From Morella rubra (Eukaryota > Streptophyta > Magnoliopsida > Fagales > Myricaceae): a stretch of 64,000 nt of DNA. The notes beneath the pieces are model-generated. The model was not told the origin of the DNA. It saw only the letters and a list, made by a program, of their open reading frames with translations, and did no database searches. This document shows positions 1 through 10,545 of the stretch, in pieces (within the stretch, counting starts at the first letter, position 1; each line of letters starts with the position of its first letter). The translations under genes and the position numbers were made by a program. The DNA lies in contig CM025852.1 in NCBI GenBank assembly GCA_003952965.2, positions 27,011,815 to 27,075,814 on the forward strand. The letters run 5' to 3'.

Positions 1-395
1 TATTGACTTGTCTTTTATAAAATGGTGGGCTACATCCCTTTATATAGGCTTACAAATTCAATCTTAGCTACACATTTCATCTAAAATATCTAGATATTTC
101 TATGATACTTTCTAGATATTTTTATAACACTTTCTAAACAAGGCATTTCTACTCATCTCTAAGATATTTTCTTAGAACTTTCTAGAAAGTAATTGATCTC
201 TCCTACTCTAGAGATTATAAAACTCTCTAGTGCTTGCTCTTCCTTTATTTAGAGCACTATAGAACTTTCTAGAAAATGATTTATCTTCCTTTCCACTAGA
301 GATTTGTGAAACTCTCTAGAAGAGCTTCATGCTCCATTGGGCCAAGACTATGTTTGGAGCACATCTTGGGCCCAAATCAAGTTTAACTTTCAACA
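1..395 (-). repeat. 3' LTR of left copia element (cut by window edge)
   Basis: This is the reverse complement of 34979-35374 in the twin. It ends on the + strand with ctttcaaca, the complement of the LTR start tgttgaaag. About 119 bp of the 515-bp LTR lies before the window. Confidence 0.92.
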
Positions 396-404
396 TCCCC
401 CCTT
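396..404 (-). other. Polypurine tract of left copia element
   Basis: The run tcccccctt on the + strand reads aagggggga on the element's strand, immediately before the 3' LTR. This is the usual plus-strand priming site of LTR retrotransposons. Confidence 0.8.
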
Positions 405-429
405 AAACTTGATTTTGCTACTCCAGTTC

Positions 430-3400
430 TTAGATTGTAGAACACTTCATGCTTGAGTGGCTTTGTGAAAATGTCAGCAATTTGGTCTTGAGAGTTAGTA
501 TACTTCAATTGCACCTCTTCTTTCCAATGCATTCTCTGATAAAATGATACCTTGTATCAATGTGCTTGCTTTTGTCGTGAAATACTGGATTCTTTGATAG
601 AGCAAGTGCTGACTTGTTGTCAACATAGATATATGTTGGTTCCTCTTGTGGAACTCCAAGTGTCTTCAACAAGTTTCTTAATCATAGCGTATGACAAACA
701 CATGTTGTGGCTGCAACATACTCTGCCTCACAAGTAGAGAGGGTCACTATTGGCTGCTTCTTTGAGCTCCAAGTGAATGCAGTTCCACTCATGTAGAACA
801 CAAATCCAGTGGTGCTCTTTCTATCATCTGTGTCTCCACCCTAATCACTATCATTGTATCCCACAAGTTTGAACTCATTAGAGGGTGAATAAAATAAGCC
901 ATAGTCAAGTGTACCTTTTATGTAGCAGAGGATTCTTTTAGCAGTCTTCATGTGAGTCGTGGTTGGTGCCTCCATATAACGATTGATAAGTCCAACTCCA
1001 AAGAGAATATCCGGTCTTGTACATGTCAAGTATCATAAGCTCCCAACAAGACTTTTCAAAAGAGTTGGATCCACCTTTTCACCATCTTCATGCTTCGATA
1101 GCTTGACTTCGCATTCAACTGTAGTACACACTGGCTTGCAGTCACTCATATTAAATTTCTTCAGAACTTCTTTTACATATCCTTCTTGAGATATGAAGAT
1201 GTCATCTTCTCCTTGCTTCACTTCTATCCCAACATAGTACGCCATGAGCCCAATGTCTGTCATTTCAAATTCTCAAGCCATTGCCTTCTTAAATTCATTG
1301 ATCATGCTCGAGCTATTACCTGTAAATATCAAATCATCTACGTACAAGCAAACCAATAATACATCTCTTTCTTCATTCACCTTCATATAAAGGGCATATT
1401 CTTAGGGGCACTTTGTGAACTTATTTTTTAAGAAATATTTAACGATTCGATGATTCCATGTCCTTGGAGCTTTTTTAAGGCCATATAAAGCCTTTTTCAA
1501 TCTCAGGACTTTATCTTCATGTCCTTTCACTATGTAGCCCAATGGCTGCTGCACATAGACTTCTTCTTCAAAGTGGCCATTTAAGAAAGGAGATTTTATG
1601 TCCATTTGATAAATCTGCCATTTATTTTGAGCAGCCAAAGAAATAATCAATTTTATAGTTTCTAAATGGGCAACAGGAGCAAATACCTCTTCGTAGTCAA
1701 TGCTTGGGCGTTGATTATAGCTTTTGGGACCAATCGAGCTTTGTATCTTTCAACTTCTCCTTTGGCATTCTTCTTTGCCTTGTACACCCATTTGACTCCG
1801 ATTGCTCTTTTCCCTTTAGGAAGTGTTGTAAGCTCCCATGTATCATTCTTCTTAATGGCTTTGATTTCTTCATTCATGGCATCTCTCCATCTTTTACTTC
1901 GAACTGCCTCCTCAAAGCCTATTGGTTCACAACCAGCAAAAAGATAAAAAAGAGTGAGGTCATTTTGATTTTTTGTCACCTCATAGATTTCTTGCAAACT
2001 CCTCACTTTTGGTGTCCTTTCTCTTGAGCTTTTTCCGAGAGAGGATGATGGCGAAGAATCTCCTTGAGAAGATGATGCAGGAGATGAAAGCGGACCAGTG
2101 GGCTCTTGCTGCTCTCCATGCTCTTATACTTCTTCTTTGAATAAAGGGAAGAAATCATATTCTTCCGCTTGGAGGCCCCAATTCCATACTCCTTCCTCAT
2201 CAAACTCGACATCTCTACTTTAGATGATCTTCCCCTTGCTAGGATTATACAACTTGTAACCTTTAGAGCAATGATCATACCCGATGAAGACATGATTTTC
2301 ACTTCTATCATCTAGCTTAGATCTCTTTTGATCTGGGACATGAGTATATGCAATGCTCCCAAACACTCGTAAATTGGAGATATTTGGCTTTTTCCCACTC
2401 TATGCTTCTTGCAGTGTCTTGTTCCACACAATTCTAGTAGGACACCAATTAGCTAAATATATTGCACAATCAACAGCTTAGCCCAAAATTCTTTGGGCAT
2501 ATTTTGTTTTTCAACATGCTGCAAGCCATATGAAGAATGGATCTGTTCTTTCTTTCAGCAACACCATTTTGTTGCGGTGAGTACGGTACTATCAAAGGAC
2601 GACGGATTCCATTTTTTCACAATATTTTTCAAATTCTTTCGAGGTAAATTCTCCACCTCTATCAGATCTCATGGCTTTTATGTTGTAGCCACTTTCTTTT
2701 TCAACAAGGCCTTAAATTTCATAAAAGCCCCAAACACCTCTGATTTTTGTTTTAGAAAATAAACCCAAGTCTTTCTACTAAAGTCATCAATGAAAAGAAC
2801 AAAATAATTGTTCGTACCAAAAGAACTTGGGTTGATTGGCCCACATACATCAGTATGAATAAGCTGCAGCGGCTTTTTAGCTCTTGTGGTTGCTCCCTTT
2901 GGAAAACTTTTTCGAGAATGCTTTCCAAGTAAGCATCCTTCACATAATTGATCCGTATGGTTGATTTTGGGCAATCCTTTCACCATTTTCTTCTTGCTCA
3001 ACAATTTCAAGCCACTAAAATTAAGATGCCTAAATCTCAAGTGCCAAAGCCAGGATAAATCCTTAAAACATGCCTTTATGCATTTAGCAACATCATTATG
3101 AATGTTTAATGAAAACATTTTGTTGTTGCTTGTCATTGGCACTTTGACAATCAAATTGTTCATTTGGTCTCTTATCGAAAGATTATGATCCTTTAAATGA
3201 ATATCATAACCTTTCTCTAAGAGTTGGCCCAAACTCAAAATATTGTTCTTCATATTGGGCACATAATAAACATTCGAAATAAATTTATGATTTCCATTCT
3301 TAGAGCGGATCAAGATTTTACCTTTTCTTTTCACGAGAACTTTGGATTCATCTCCAAAAGTAATATTTCCTTTCACCGACTCATCTAACTCTACAAACAT

Positions 3401-3560
3401 ATCTCGCTTCCCGCACATATGATTGCTCGTTCCAGTATCCAAGTACCATATGTTCTTGTCTCCACTTTCTACTCTATTATATGCCAACAATAAAGTTGGG
3501 TCCTCCTCATTTTCTCTACTGGCAAAATTAGATCTCTCCTCCATATTGTTAATATTACTC
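430..3560 (-). pseudogene. Copia pol pseudogene (protease, integrase, RT, RNase H), left arm
   Basis: Order on the minus strand: aspartic protease with LDTG just inside 3544; GAG-pre-integrase with paired His and Cys ([12 protein letters not shown]); integrase core start (HTDVCGP, later RSDRGGEF); copia reverse transcriptase with KWVYKAKKN and a YVDD active site near 1340; and RNase H segments near 650-1030 (KSTTGFVF, CEAEYVAA). The open frames are short (2678-3544, 1662-2006, 1402-1650, 1033-1263, 841-1029), with stops and frameshifts between them. One frameshift near 1728 is private to this arm: the right-arm twin has one more base there and an unbroken 201-residue RT frame. The protein cannot be made intact. 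Confidence 0.9.
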
Positions 3561-5104
3561 TTACACTCATAAGCATAATGGCCAAGCTTTTGACAATTAA
3601 AACATTTAACTTGAGATTTATCGTACCTTTGTCTTCCATTTATCTTGAATTGTTTCTTTTTCCCTGACCTCTTGGAGAATACGAACTTTGGTTATTTTCT
3701 TCCTTCTTGAATGCACCTCTTCCACGACTTTGACCACGTCCTCTTCCTCTTTGGCTTCTTTCACTGCCAAAGCTTCTTTCTTTCTCATTCAAGGTGAGTT
3801 TCATTTGATGAGCTTGATCTAAATGCTCTTCGTTTACATTTTTCTTTAATCTTTCTTCATGGGCTTGTAGTGAACCCATGAGTTGATCAACAGTCATAGT
3901 ATCTAGCTCTTTAGATTCTTCAATAGCTACCACAATATAATCAAATTTTGAATCTAAAGATCGCAATATCTTCTCAACTACTCGAGTATCATTCAAATTT
4001 TCACCATCCCGCCTTAGTTGATTCACCAGAGCCAATACTCGAGAAAAGTAATAGAAATTTATTTTGATTCTTTCATATGTAAAGATTCGAACTCCCCATA
4101 AAGAGTTTGGAGTCGAACTTTCTTCACCTTTTCAACTCCTTTGTGAGAGTTTTGCAAGATCTCCCACGCTTCCTTGCTGCTTGTTGCAACCTTCTCGAAC
4201 ATACTCTCATCCAAGGCTTGATAGATGAGAGTGAGCACCTTCTTGTCTTTCTTTCTCACGTCTTTCAGACTATCCCTTTGAGCTTGGGATACGGTGGCCT
4301 CATCTGTGGCTCCTTGTAGCCTTTCTCTACGATCTACCAAACGTCCTGTGAGCCGAGCAATGCCTTCATTCTAATGCTCCAATTGTCATAGTTGTCAGGG
4401 ACTTGGAAGGGAATCATCCACTTGTAATCTAGGCTACTAGTTTGTTAGGAGTTTACAACGCTAAGGTAGAGCAAATTTTGTGGAAGAGGTAATGAGGAGA
4501 GATATGGAAAAACACACTTTAATTTACCACAATATATATCAAATTTTTAGAATCTAAAAAGATATTTCGCAATATAGCACTTTCTCAACTATCTCTCGAG
4601 TATCATTCAGCAATAGAACTTTCATTTCCATCCCATGCTCCTTAGTTGGAGATCTTTCACTTTCAACATTGAGCCAAGTTCGTTTGACAGCTCGAGATTT
4701 ATTCATTTTTCAGTCAACTTTGCCAGAAATTTCATTTTGAAATTCTTTCATATGTAAAGATTCGAACTCCCCACAAAGAGTTTGGAGTCGAACTTTCTTC
4801 ACCTTTTCAACTCCTTTGTGAGAGTTTTGCAAGATCTCCCACGCTTTTTGCTGCCTTGACTTTGCCACCTTCTCGAACATACTCTCATCCAACTTGCCAC
4901 CTTCTTGTCTTTCTTTCTCACGTCTTTCAGACTATCCCTTTGAGCTTGGGATACGGTGGCCTCATCTTGTGGCTCCTTGTAGCCTTTCTCTACGATCTAC
5001 CAAACGTCCTGTGAGCCGAGCAACGCCTTCATTCTAATGCTCCAATTGTCATAGTTGTCTTTAGTGAATTGAGGGACTTGGAAGGGAATCATTCCACTTG
5101 CCAT
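3561..5104 (-). pseudogene. Copia gag pseudogene, partly duplicated and scrambled, left arm
   Basis: The gag start lies at 5104 (minus strand, MASGMIPFQVP) and is followed by the copia gag motif [13 protein letters not shown]. An in-frame stop comes soon after (W then TAG, shared with the right arm). The zinc knuckle [14 protein letters not shown] lies near 3550-3610. Unlike the twin, the gag start is present twice: 4741-5104 and again at 4059-4433. Between them are a shortened LTR piece and a mosaic stretch (see the 4434-4745 entry). The duplicated layout is absent from the right arm. Confidence 0.85.
4434..4745 (-). other. Shortened LTR piece plus interleaved mosaic sequence
   Basis: Positions 4434 to about 4527 are a compressed copy of the 5' LTR end (compare 5138-5245). 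From about 4527 to 4745, short words of gag sequence (as at about 3935-4080) alternate with short words of LTR and flank sequence (as at about 5350-5720). Examples are gag cgcaatat then LTR tagcactttct, then gag ctcgagtatcattca then LTR atagaacttt, later flank gttcgtttgacagctc. A single recombination event does not make such a zipper. It is what a consensus built from two misaligned sequences looks like. Confidence 0.75.
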
Positions 5105-5122
5105 CTTCTCACTACAATCTAG

Positions 5123-5134
5123 GCTCTGATACTA
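5123..5134 (-). other. Primer binding site of left copia element
   Basis: On the element strand this reads tagtatcagagc, one mismatch from the initiator tRNA-Met-complementary site TGGTATCAGAGC. It sits 3 bp inside the 5' LTR. Confidence 0.85.
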
Positions 5135-5137
5135 GTT

Positions 5138-5649
5138 TGTTGGAAAAGGAGTTTACAACGCAAAGGGAGTAAGGATTTAAGGTAGAGCAAATTTTGTGGA
5201 AGAGGTAATGAGGAGAGATATGGAAAAACACACTTTAATTTCTCAAACTTGGCTTGTATTGCCTTGTCTTTTATAAAATGGTGGGACTACGTCCCTTTAT
5301 ATAGGCTTATAAATTCAATCTTAGCAACACATTTCATCTAAAATGTCTAGATATTTCTATGACACTTTCAAGATATTTTTGTAGCACTTTCTAGACAAGG
5401 CATTTCTACTCATCTCTAAGATATTTCTTAGAACTTTTTAGAAAGTGATTGATTTCTCATACTCTAGAAATTTATAGAACTCTCTAGTGTTTGCTTCCTT
5501 TATCTAGAGCACTATAGAACTTTCTAGAAAATGATTTCTCTTTATTTCTTCTAGAGATTTGTGAAACTCTCTAGAAAAGCTTCATGCTCCATTGGGCCAA
5601 AACTATGTTTGGAGAACATCTTGGCCCAAATCAAGTTTAACTTTCAACG
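5138..5649 (-). repeat. 5' LTR of left copia element
   Basis: About 512 bp. On the element strand it begins cgttgaaag (the usual TG mutated to CG) and ends ccaaca. It carries a TATA-like ctatataaag and many repeats of the word tctagaaag. It is reverse complementary to 30379-30893. Confidence 0.93.
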
Positions 5650-6330
5650 GAATATTGCCGGGCATTCAAGTTCGTTTGACAGCTCTATATGGAAGGCTCA
5701 AACAATTTATTCATTTTTCATTCAGTCAACTTTGCCAAATATAGATTGGGATAGAAGGGGGAGTGGAGGTGGGAGTACTGGGCTTGGGGTTGGTAGGTAT
5801 CGATCATGTTCGTTGGCACCTTATGCAATTTACTTTGTCAACTTGAGCAAATGGCAACAACTTGGCATGCAAGTAGCAAATATCCAGATTACATTTAACA
5901 ACCAACAGTGGGTGGGATGGATCATGAGATAGAGGACAGAATTGGATTGATAGGCATTCAATTTCATTTAGCACCTTACAGAATATTGCTTTGGATGAGA
6001 TCATGCACATATCACGCACGTAGGGTCCAATTTCTTCACTTTCTCAAATCGTCACATGCCCAAGAATAGACGGGGGCTGAAACCCACTATTGATCCTATG
6101 CATAATTAAGCAGCCAACAAGCTCTCGGGTGCGTAGCTAGAAACCGATCAGCCGTAACCTTCGCCATGCAGGTGGGTGCGGGAGCGTTCAGAAATCATCC
6201 ACGAGACCCGTGCGCTTCGTTGTTTATCAATTTCTGGCCTGTCTTTCATCGAAAACTCGTGATGCTGTTATCTCTTAAAACTACTCCCAACTTAAATGTC
6301 ACATGAGCGTTCTGAACTCCAATCCCAATA
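5650..6330. repeat. Module P1, dispersed repeat of the phylloplanin-like array
   Basis: This is the fullest copy of a module seen again at 9230-9545, 11395-11965 and 16716-17480, plus the right-arm twins. Shared words include ttcgtttgacagct, aatttcttcactttctca, gggtgcgggagcgttcag and ttatcaatttctggcc. It has no credible coding frame. Each copy lies several hundred bp to a few kb upstream of a phylloplanin-like gene or where one would be expected, so it is probably the far-upstream part of a duplicated gene unit. Confidence 0.85.
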
Positions 6331-6914
6331 GAAAATGCAACATGAGTAAAAACATTCAAAAAAACATAATGAATTTGAAACTACTTTTTTAAAAAGTACT
6401 TCACCTTAAAACCAATGGAGCCCAAGTGTAATCGCATGATGTTCTTAATGGAATTTAAGGAAAGAACAAAAAGAAAAAGAGGATATTATGGTTACATAAT
6501 GTGCATATACAGCCCCCCGAGCCCCTCCCAAAATGAGCCAAAAAAAATTTTCCTGGGCAAAAAGTATCTTTTCGAAAGATTTTCTTGTGTTTTTGCATTT
6601 TACCCCCTCCCCAAATTCTACTCTACCAAATTGGTCCCCTCAGAGTTTCAATCCTAGCTTGGTCTCTAGCCCTTGATTTATGTGTTATTTAACAATTCTT
6701 ATTCTTTCTTTTCTTTATGCAAATATTGATGACTGGAGATCACTCTCTTCAATTACTCATAGGATGTGAGGTTGTAGGTCTTGCTTCATATTTGTTAATT
6801 CATCATTAACACAAGCAACAGTTTCCTTTTAGGAATTAAAAAATGATAAAACCAAGTGAATGAAACAATGAGTACTCTTGTTTCAGCTCATCATGAAGTG
6901 TCAGAACAAGAGCC
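6331..6914 (+). promoter_or_regulatory. Upstream region of phylloplanin-like pseudogene A
   Basis: Positions 6370-6644 are conserved with 13900-14135 upstream of copy B. A shared stretch around ccccgagcccctcccaaaat and a run of A is followed by a polypyrimidine-rich piece. Positions 6645-6905 are present only in copy A and are bounded by the 5-mer tcaga on both sides. Confidence 0.6.
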
Positions 6915-6921
6915 TATAAAT
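6915..6921 (+). promoter_or_regulatory. TATA box of pseudogene A
   Basis: TATAAAT lies within gcctataaatagggg, 91 bp before the ATG. The same box is kept in copy B and in both right-arm twins. Confidence 0.75.
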
Positions 6922-7011
6922 AGGGGATTCTCCACAAGATTTGAGCACCCAACCGAGCTCTAGCCTCTGCATAGTGCATATATAGTATATACAAACTCAA
7001 GTAACTATAAC

Positions 7012-7441
7012 ATGGCTTATCCTAATTCCCTGCTCCTCTTAGCTCTTCTTATCTCGGCAGCCTCACTGGCCCATGGCGCCATCCTTAATGGTGTTCAAAT
7101 AGCCGGACTAAATGCTGCTGGCCGCCTAGTTTGCACCGTCGGGGGAACGGGCAACAACAGCCAGGGCTTGCCAAATGTTGGTGTGCAATGGCGGCAGCAC
7201 TAACCTCGGCCAGGTTCTCACTAATACCACGGGATTTTTCGCTTTTGCTCATCAGCTTGCGGACGGTGTTATCTTTGATACATCTGTATGCGTTGCGTCG
7301 GTCAACCTCACTAACGTCAATTGTAACGTTTTTCCACCCACCGGAAACCTCAATGCGAGTCTCACCCTTCTCAACATAGTTCAGAATACGTTGGGAGCAA
7401 TTGCTAATTTTCTTGTGGGAGGGTTTGTTGTTGCGGCTTGA
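7012..7441 (+). pseudogene. Phylloplanin-like secreted protein gene, copy A, frameshifted
   Basis: Phylloplanins are small secreted leaf-surface proteins of the Ole e 1-like superfamily, reported as antifungal in tobacco. The start at 7012 gives a signal peptide (MAYPNSLLLLALLISAASL, then AHGA) and a mature start ILNGVQIAGLNAAGRLVC. At about 7190 the frame shifts; the rest of the protein (CNGGSTNLGQVLTNTTGFF through NCNVFPPTG to FLVGGFVVAA) continues in another frame to 7441. Comparison with copy B (14255-14700) shows 8 bp missing between two gtgcaa words, consistent with replication slippage. Without the shift the product would be about 145 residues, normal for the family. TATA box, leader, stop and AATAAA at 7572 are all kept. 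The twin at 28588-29016 carries the same lesion plus another. Family assignment is from remembered motifs, not a search. Confidence 0.8.
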
Positions 7442-8640
7442 CACTCACCATATGCCCCCTGCAGCCTAGCTCGTCCGTTATATGCGAGCGATCTTCTGTC
7501 TACGTTGCAGTCAATAAGGATAAGCAGCTACCTAATGCTTTTAAATAAAACTTTAATCTTACTGTTTCTGAAATAAAATCTTTGATGAGTCATCATCAGA
7601 GATTAGCAAGTTGTTCTGTTTTTCTTTTTTCTTCTGTTGGACTTGCATTACTTAAGGAAATCTACATGCAAGTTCGACACCCTTTGGGCTTGTAGATTTA
7701 CTACAAGTTGTTATGATCATCTAAATAATTAAGGTCGAGAAGATCATGGTGATCATGTTCCATTATTTTCTTGCATGCTTTATCATAATATCTCAAGTAC
7801 GTAGTTTGTAATTTTCAATGTACTCATTGAATCGTAGGTTTGGTCTTGCTCGCCAAATTAATCCCTCATGAACATGATCAACGTGTCGAAGTAGTACTGC
7901 AGATCGAAGATTCGATAGAATAAAATTGGCAATACTTTTTTTTTTTTTTGCTATTCTACATAATTTTAGGAGAGAAAATCTAATTAAGCCTCTTGGTTCT
8001 ACGCTTTTTCGAAGGAAATAAATATCATTGAACTGAAGATTCATTTGCTAATAACATTAACATAGAATAAAATACACTATTCTATATATCCAATCAATTA
8101 CCACGAGTACTTGTCAATTATAGCGAGTACAATGCAGGTGTTTTATTATGAAGAATTAATGAATAAAATTTACATGCTGTTTCTGTAGCAAATGACATTA
8201 TTGTTATTATTTATTACATTTTACGGAATTATTTTAACATTTTTATCGTTATTTATAAATTTCACTCAATTATTTTAACGCGACACTAATCTCAAAAATA
8301 TGAGGCACTATAAATATGATAGATTTGAAGCGGTAATGAGAAAATGGACAGTTTAAAATCCACTAATTAAAAGATGGAAAGACTAGTACTCATGTTTTAT
8401 GAAAATATACGTGTTTGTGTTCGTCTTTAGTTAAATATCTCACGATCGACCGTTGAGAAATCCAAAATATGCCTATGTTTGATTAAAATATAGGTTATAA
8501 TATTATATAAGGCTTAATATAGCGCTTAATTATTCCCTTGGTCTTTGTGGTATTTCGAAATCTGAAACTAGTCCCTAGGGTATTTTTCATCAATCAAGTA
8601 ATCTCTGTGGAATATTAATGTACCAATACAACCCTTTTCT
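7442..8640. other. 3' flank of pseudogene A
   Basis: AATAAA at 7572-7577 is a plausible polyadenylation signal. The flank is AT-rich and aligns with the 3' flank of copy B (14701-15240 and 16100-16715), including a gatcatggtgatcatgttcc palindrome-like word near 7745. No gene is seen. Confidence 0.7.
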
Positions 8641-8727
8641 GTCAACTAACGTCTGCATTTAGACAACAAGCTCCTACGTGGCTAGCCGGGACACGTCCTA
8701 ATTAAATAATACTAGACCTTCATATGT

Positions 8728-8990
8728 TGAGTGGTGATAGACTCAGCGACTTCCTACCATGTCACTCTAAAAAAGAGCTCTTTACTTTATACAAAGTGGG
8801 TGACTTTGGCAAAGTGGATGGACATTGAGACTCACACCGACATAGTGAAAATTGGTGATATTTGTCTTAAAACAAATGTTGGATGCACCTTGACATTAAA
8901 GAATATGCAGCATGTGTACCAGAAATGCATGCACCTGCATTTACTATCTACACATGCCTGTGGTGAAGCTAGCAGGGTATGAAAGTTATT
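8728..8990 (+). pseudogene. Fragment of a second copia family: protease/pre-integrase
   Basis: In frame from about 8731 it reads VIDSATSYHVTLKK and later GDICLKTNVGCTLTLKNMQHV. This matches the copia protease region (usually VDSGASYHVT, with G and A of DSGA replaced here) and the following GDICLKTNVGCTL-type segment. It is too short and mutated to be functional. It is a different copia lineage from the element at 1-5649, whose protease reads [11 protein letters not shown]. No LTR is seen next to it. Confidence 0.7.
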
Positions 8991-9229
8991 TTGGCAACGA
9001 AAAAAAATGAAAATTTGTAAAAGGGTCAATGTTATTTGCTAAAGAAAAGTTTTGTCTCCGACAATATATAGGGCTATAGTCACATGCTAGGATTGTATTT
9101 TAGGGAGCTCAGTTTCATAAAAATACATTTTCGGGGGTCAAAATGTAAAAAATACTAAAAATCTTTAAAAAAAAAAAAAAACATTTTTTTTGGCCCAAGG
9201 AAGCAAATTTTTTTTGCTGAATTTTAGGG
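8991..9229. other. A/T-rich spacer
   Basis: It contains several A and T homopolymers and no gene. Its right-arm twin is near 26800-27040. Confidence 0.6.
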
Positions 9230-9545
9230 AACGAATCATGCTCGTTTGGCACCTTCCGCAATGTTGTCAACTTGGTGCATATGGCATCATGACAACTCTC
9301 CAGATTACGTTAATTTAATAACCAAATGTAGGTGGGATGCATGGAGATATATAATAGCGGACAGCATGGGCTCAGGGCGCTTATGGGTTGTATTGCTAGG
9401 CATTCAACTTCATTTCGCAGCTTACAGAATGTTAAGTACTCAACTTCATGCACGTATCACGCACGTAGGACGTCCAATTTCTTCACTTTGTTCAAATCGT
9501 CACATACCCAATTCAGTATGGGCAGGGGCTGAAAACCCCCGTTAG
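9230..9545. repeat. Module P2, partial copy
   Basis: This is a short, diverged copy of P1. It keeps the cgtttggcaccttccgcaat-like part, the catgcacgtatcacgcacgta part and caatttcttcactttgttca, and ends near gcaggggctgaaa. The gcgggagcgttcag half is missing. Confidence 0.75.
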
Positions 9546-10080
9546 CTGTTTTTTTTTTGTCTTCCTAGTTGTACATACATTTGTTAGTTGTCTACAATAT
9601 GAACGAACTTAATTGGCAAAACTTGGCGAGGGTAATTTCCAACATTGATATTGGTCGCTGCAGCATTAATGACTCCTTGCCTTTTTGTTGGATCCCTTGG
9701 GTGCCAACTTTATCTGTTGGCCCCTCCTTTCTTTTGTAGGATTCCCTTGATCTGTTCTTATGCCCTATGGGATTAGTCTTGCGAGCATTCAAACTTGATA
9801 GGGTATGGAATTTTCAGCCCACCTGACTGGTAAAAGTTCAATATACCCAAATAAGGCCCAGCAAGGATAACCAAAAAGAGGTAAAAGGAGGGGGGCGAGA
9901 GATTTTTCTTTTTCTTTCCACCGCTACTGAGAAAAAGAGAGGGGTCATCCCTAAAAGAAAAACTCTCGGCTTCACACGTGAGGAGAACCCCTCTAGATCT
10001 ATGAAAAAATTTATTCTCTACATATAAACTCTTGATTTCATTTTCCATATAAACTGACTTGAACTTTGGAGTCTGACCCT
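9546..10080. repeat. Module Q, spacer repeat of the array
   Basis: No credible gene. Its reverse complement is at 25950-26465, and a third diverged copy follows the right copia element (about 35545-35760), sharing gactaatcccat/aattagggc, aaagttggcaccca and agatccaacaaaaag-type words. The third copy shows the array once continued beyond the copia insertion. Confidence 0.75.
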
Positions 10081-10099
10081 ACAAGGTAGGATTGAACAA

Positions 10100-10260
10100 A
10101 ACCGCACCGTAGACCGGATCGGACCACAAAACCTGACTGGATTTGTGGTCTCAATGGTACAAATCCAATCCGGTCTCGGATTTAGAAAATCAGTTATATT
10201 TGGTCTGGAACGGTCCAGGCCTTTTAGGAAACGGTCTGGACCGGACTGGACCGGATTTAA
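10100..10260. repeat. Short direct repeats of ggtccgg/accgga type
   Basis: Many copies of the words accggat, ggtctgg and gaccgg occur within about 160 bp. It is non-coding. Confidence 0.6.
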
Positions 10261-10317
10261 TAATATAAATAATAAATATATTTTTTAAATTTTTTTATAC
10301 AAACTTGAAACTAGAGA

Positions 10318-10545
10318 AAAGAGAGAGAGGTGCGGGGAGAAGGAGAGAGAAAGAGAGAAGAGAGAGAGAGAGAGAGAGCTGAGAGAGAGGAGAGAGAGAC
10401 AAGGGGAGAGAGAGAGGTGAAACTTGAAAGAGAGGGAGAAGGAGACGAAGAGGTGAAAGGAGGGAGAGGGAGAGGGAGACAAAGAGGTGAAAGGAGAGAG
10501 GAGCCGAGAGGGTAGTGGGAGAGAGAGGGAGAGATAGAGTTGAGG
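10318..10545. repeat. GA-rich polypurine tract
   Basis: An almost pure purine strand (GAGA, GGGAGA) of about 230 bp. The twin is a CT tract at 25480-25725 with a different repeat count. Arginine/glutamate or serine/leucine open frames here are low-complexity artefacts. Confidence 0.9.

Larger units (their letters stand above)
1..5649 (-). mobile_element. Decayed Ty1/copia LTR retrotransposon, left-arm copy
   Basis: Reading the minus strand from 5649 towards 1, this holds a 5' LTR, a tRNA-Met-type primer binding site, gag, protease, integrase, reverse transcriptase and RNase H in copia order, a polypurine tract and most of a 3' LTR cut by the window start. It is the inverted twin of 30379-35493. 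All reading frames are broken by stops and frameshifts shared with the twin, so it was dead before the inverted duplication. It carries about 650 bp more than the twin because the gag/5' LTR side is partly duplicated and scrambled. The bases after the 5' LTR (gaata, 5650-5654) match the target duplication seen for the twin (tattc in its orientation). Confidence 0.93.

Noticed and set aside
7085-7444. Minus-strand frame of 119 residues opposite phylloplanin-like copy A (and 14458-14703, 28585-28902)
   Set aside because: It is a shadow of the pseudogene on the opposite strand. The sense frames have signal peptide, family motifs and promoter context.
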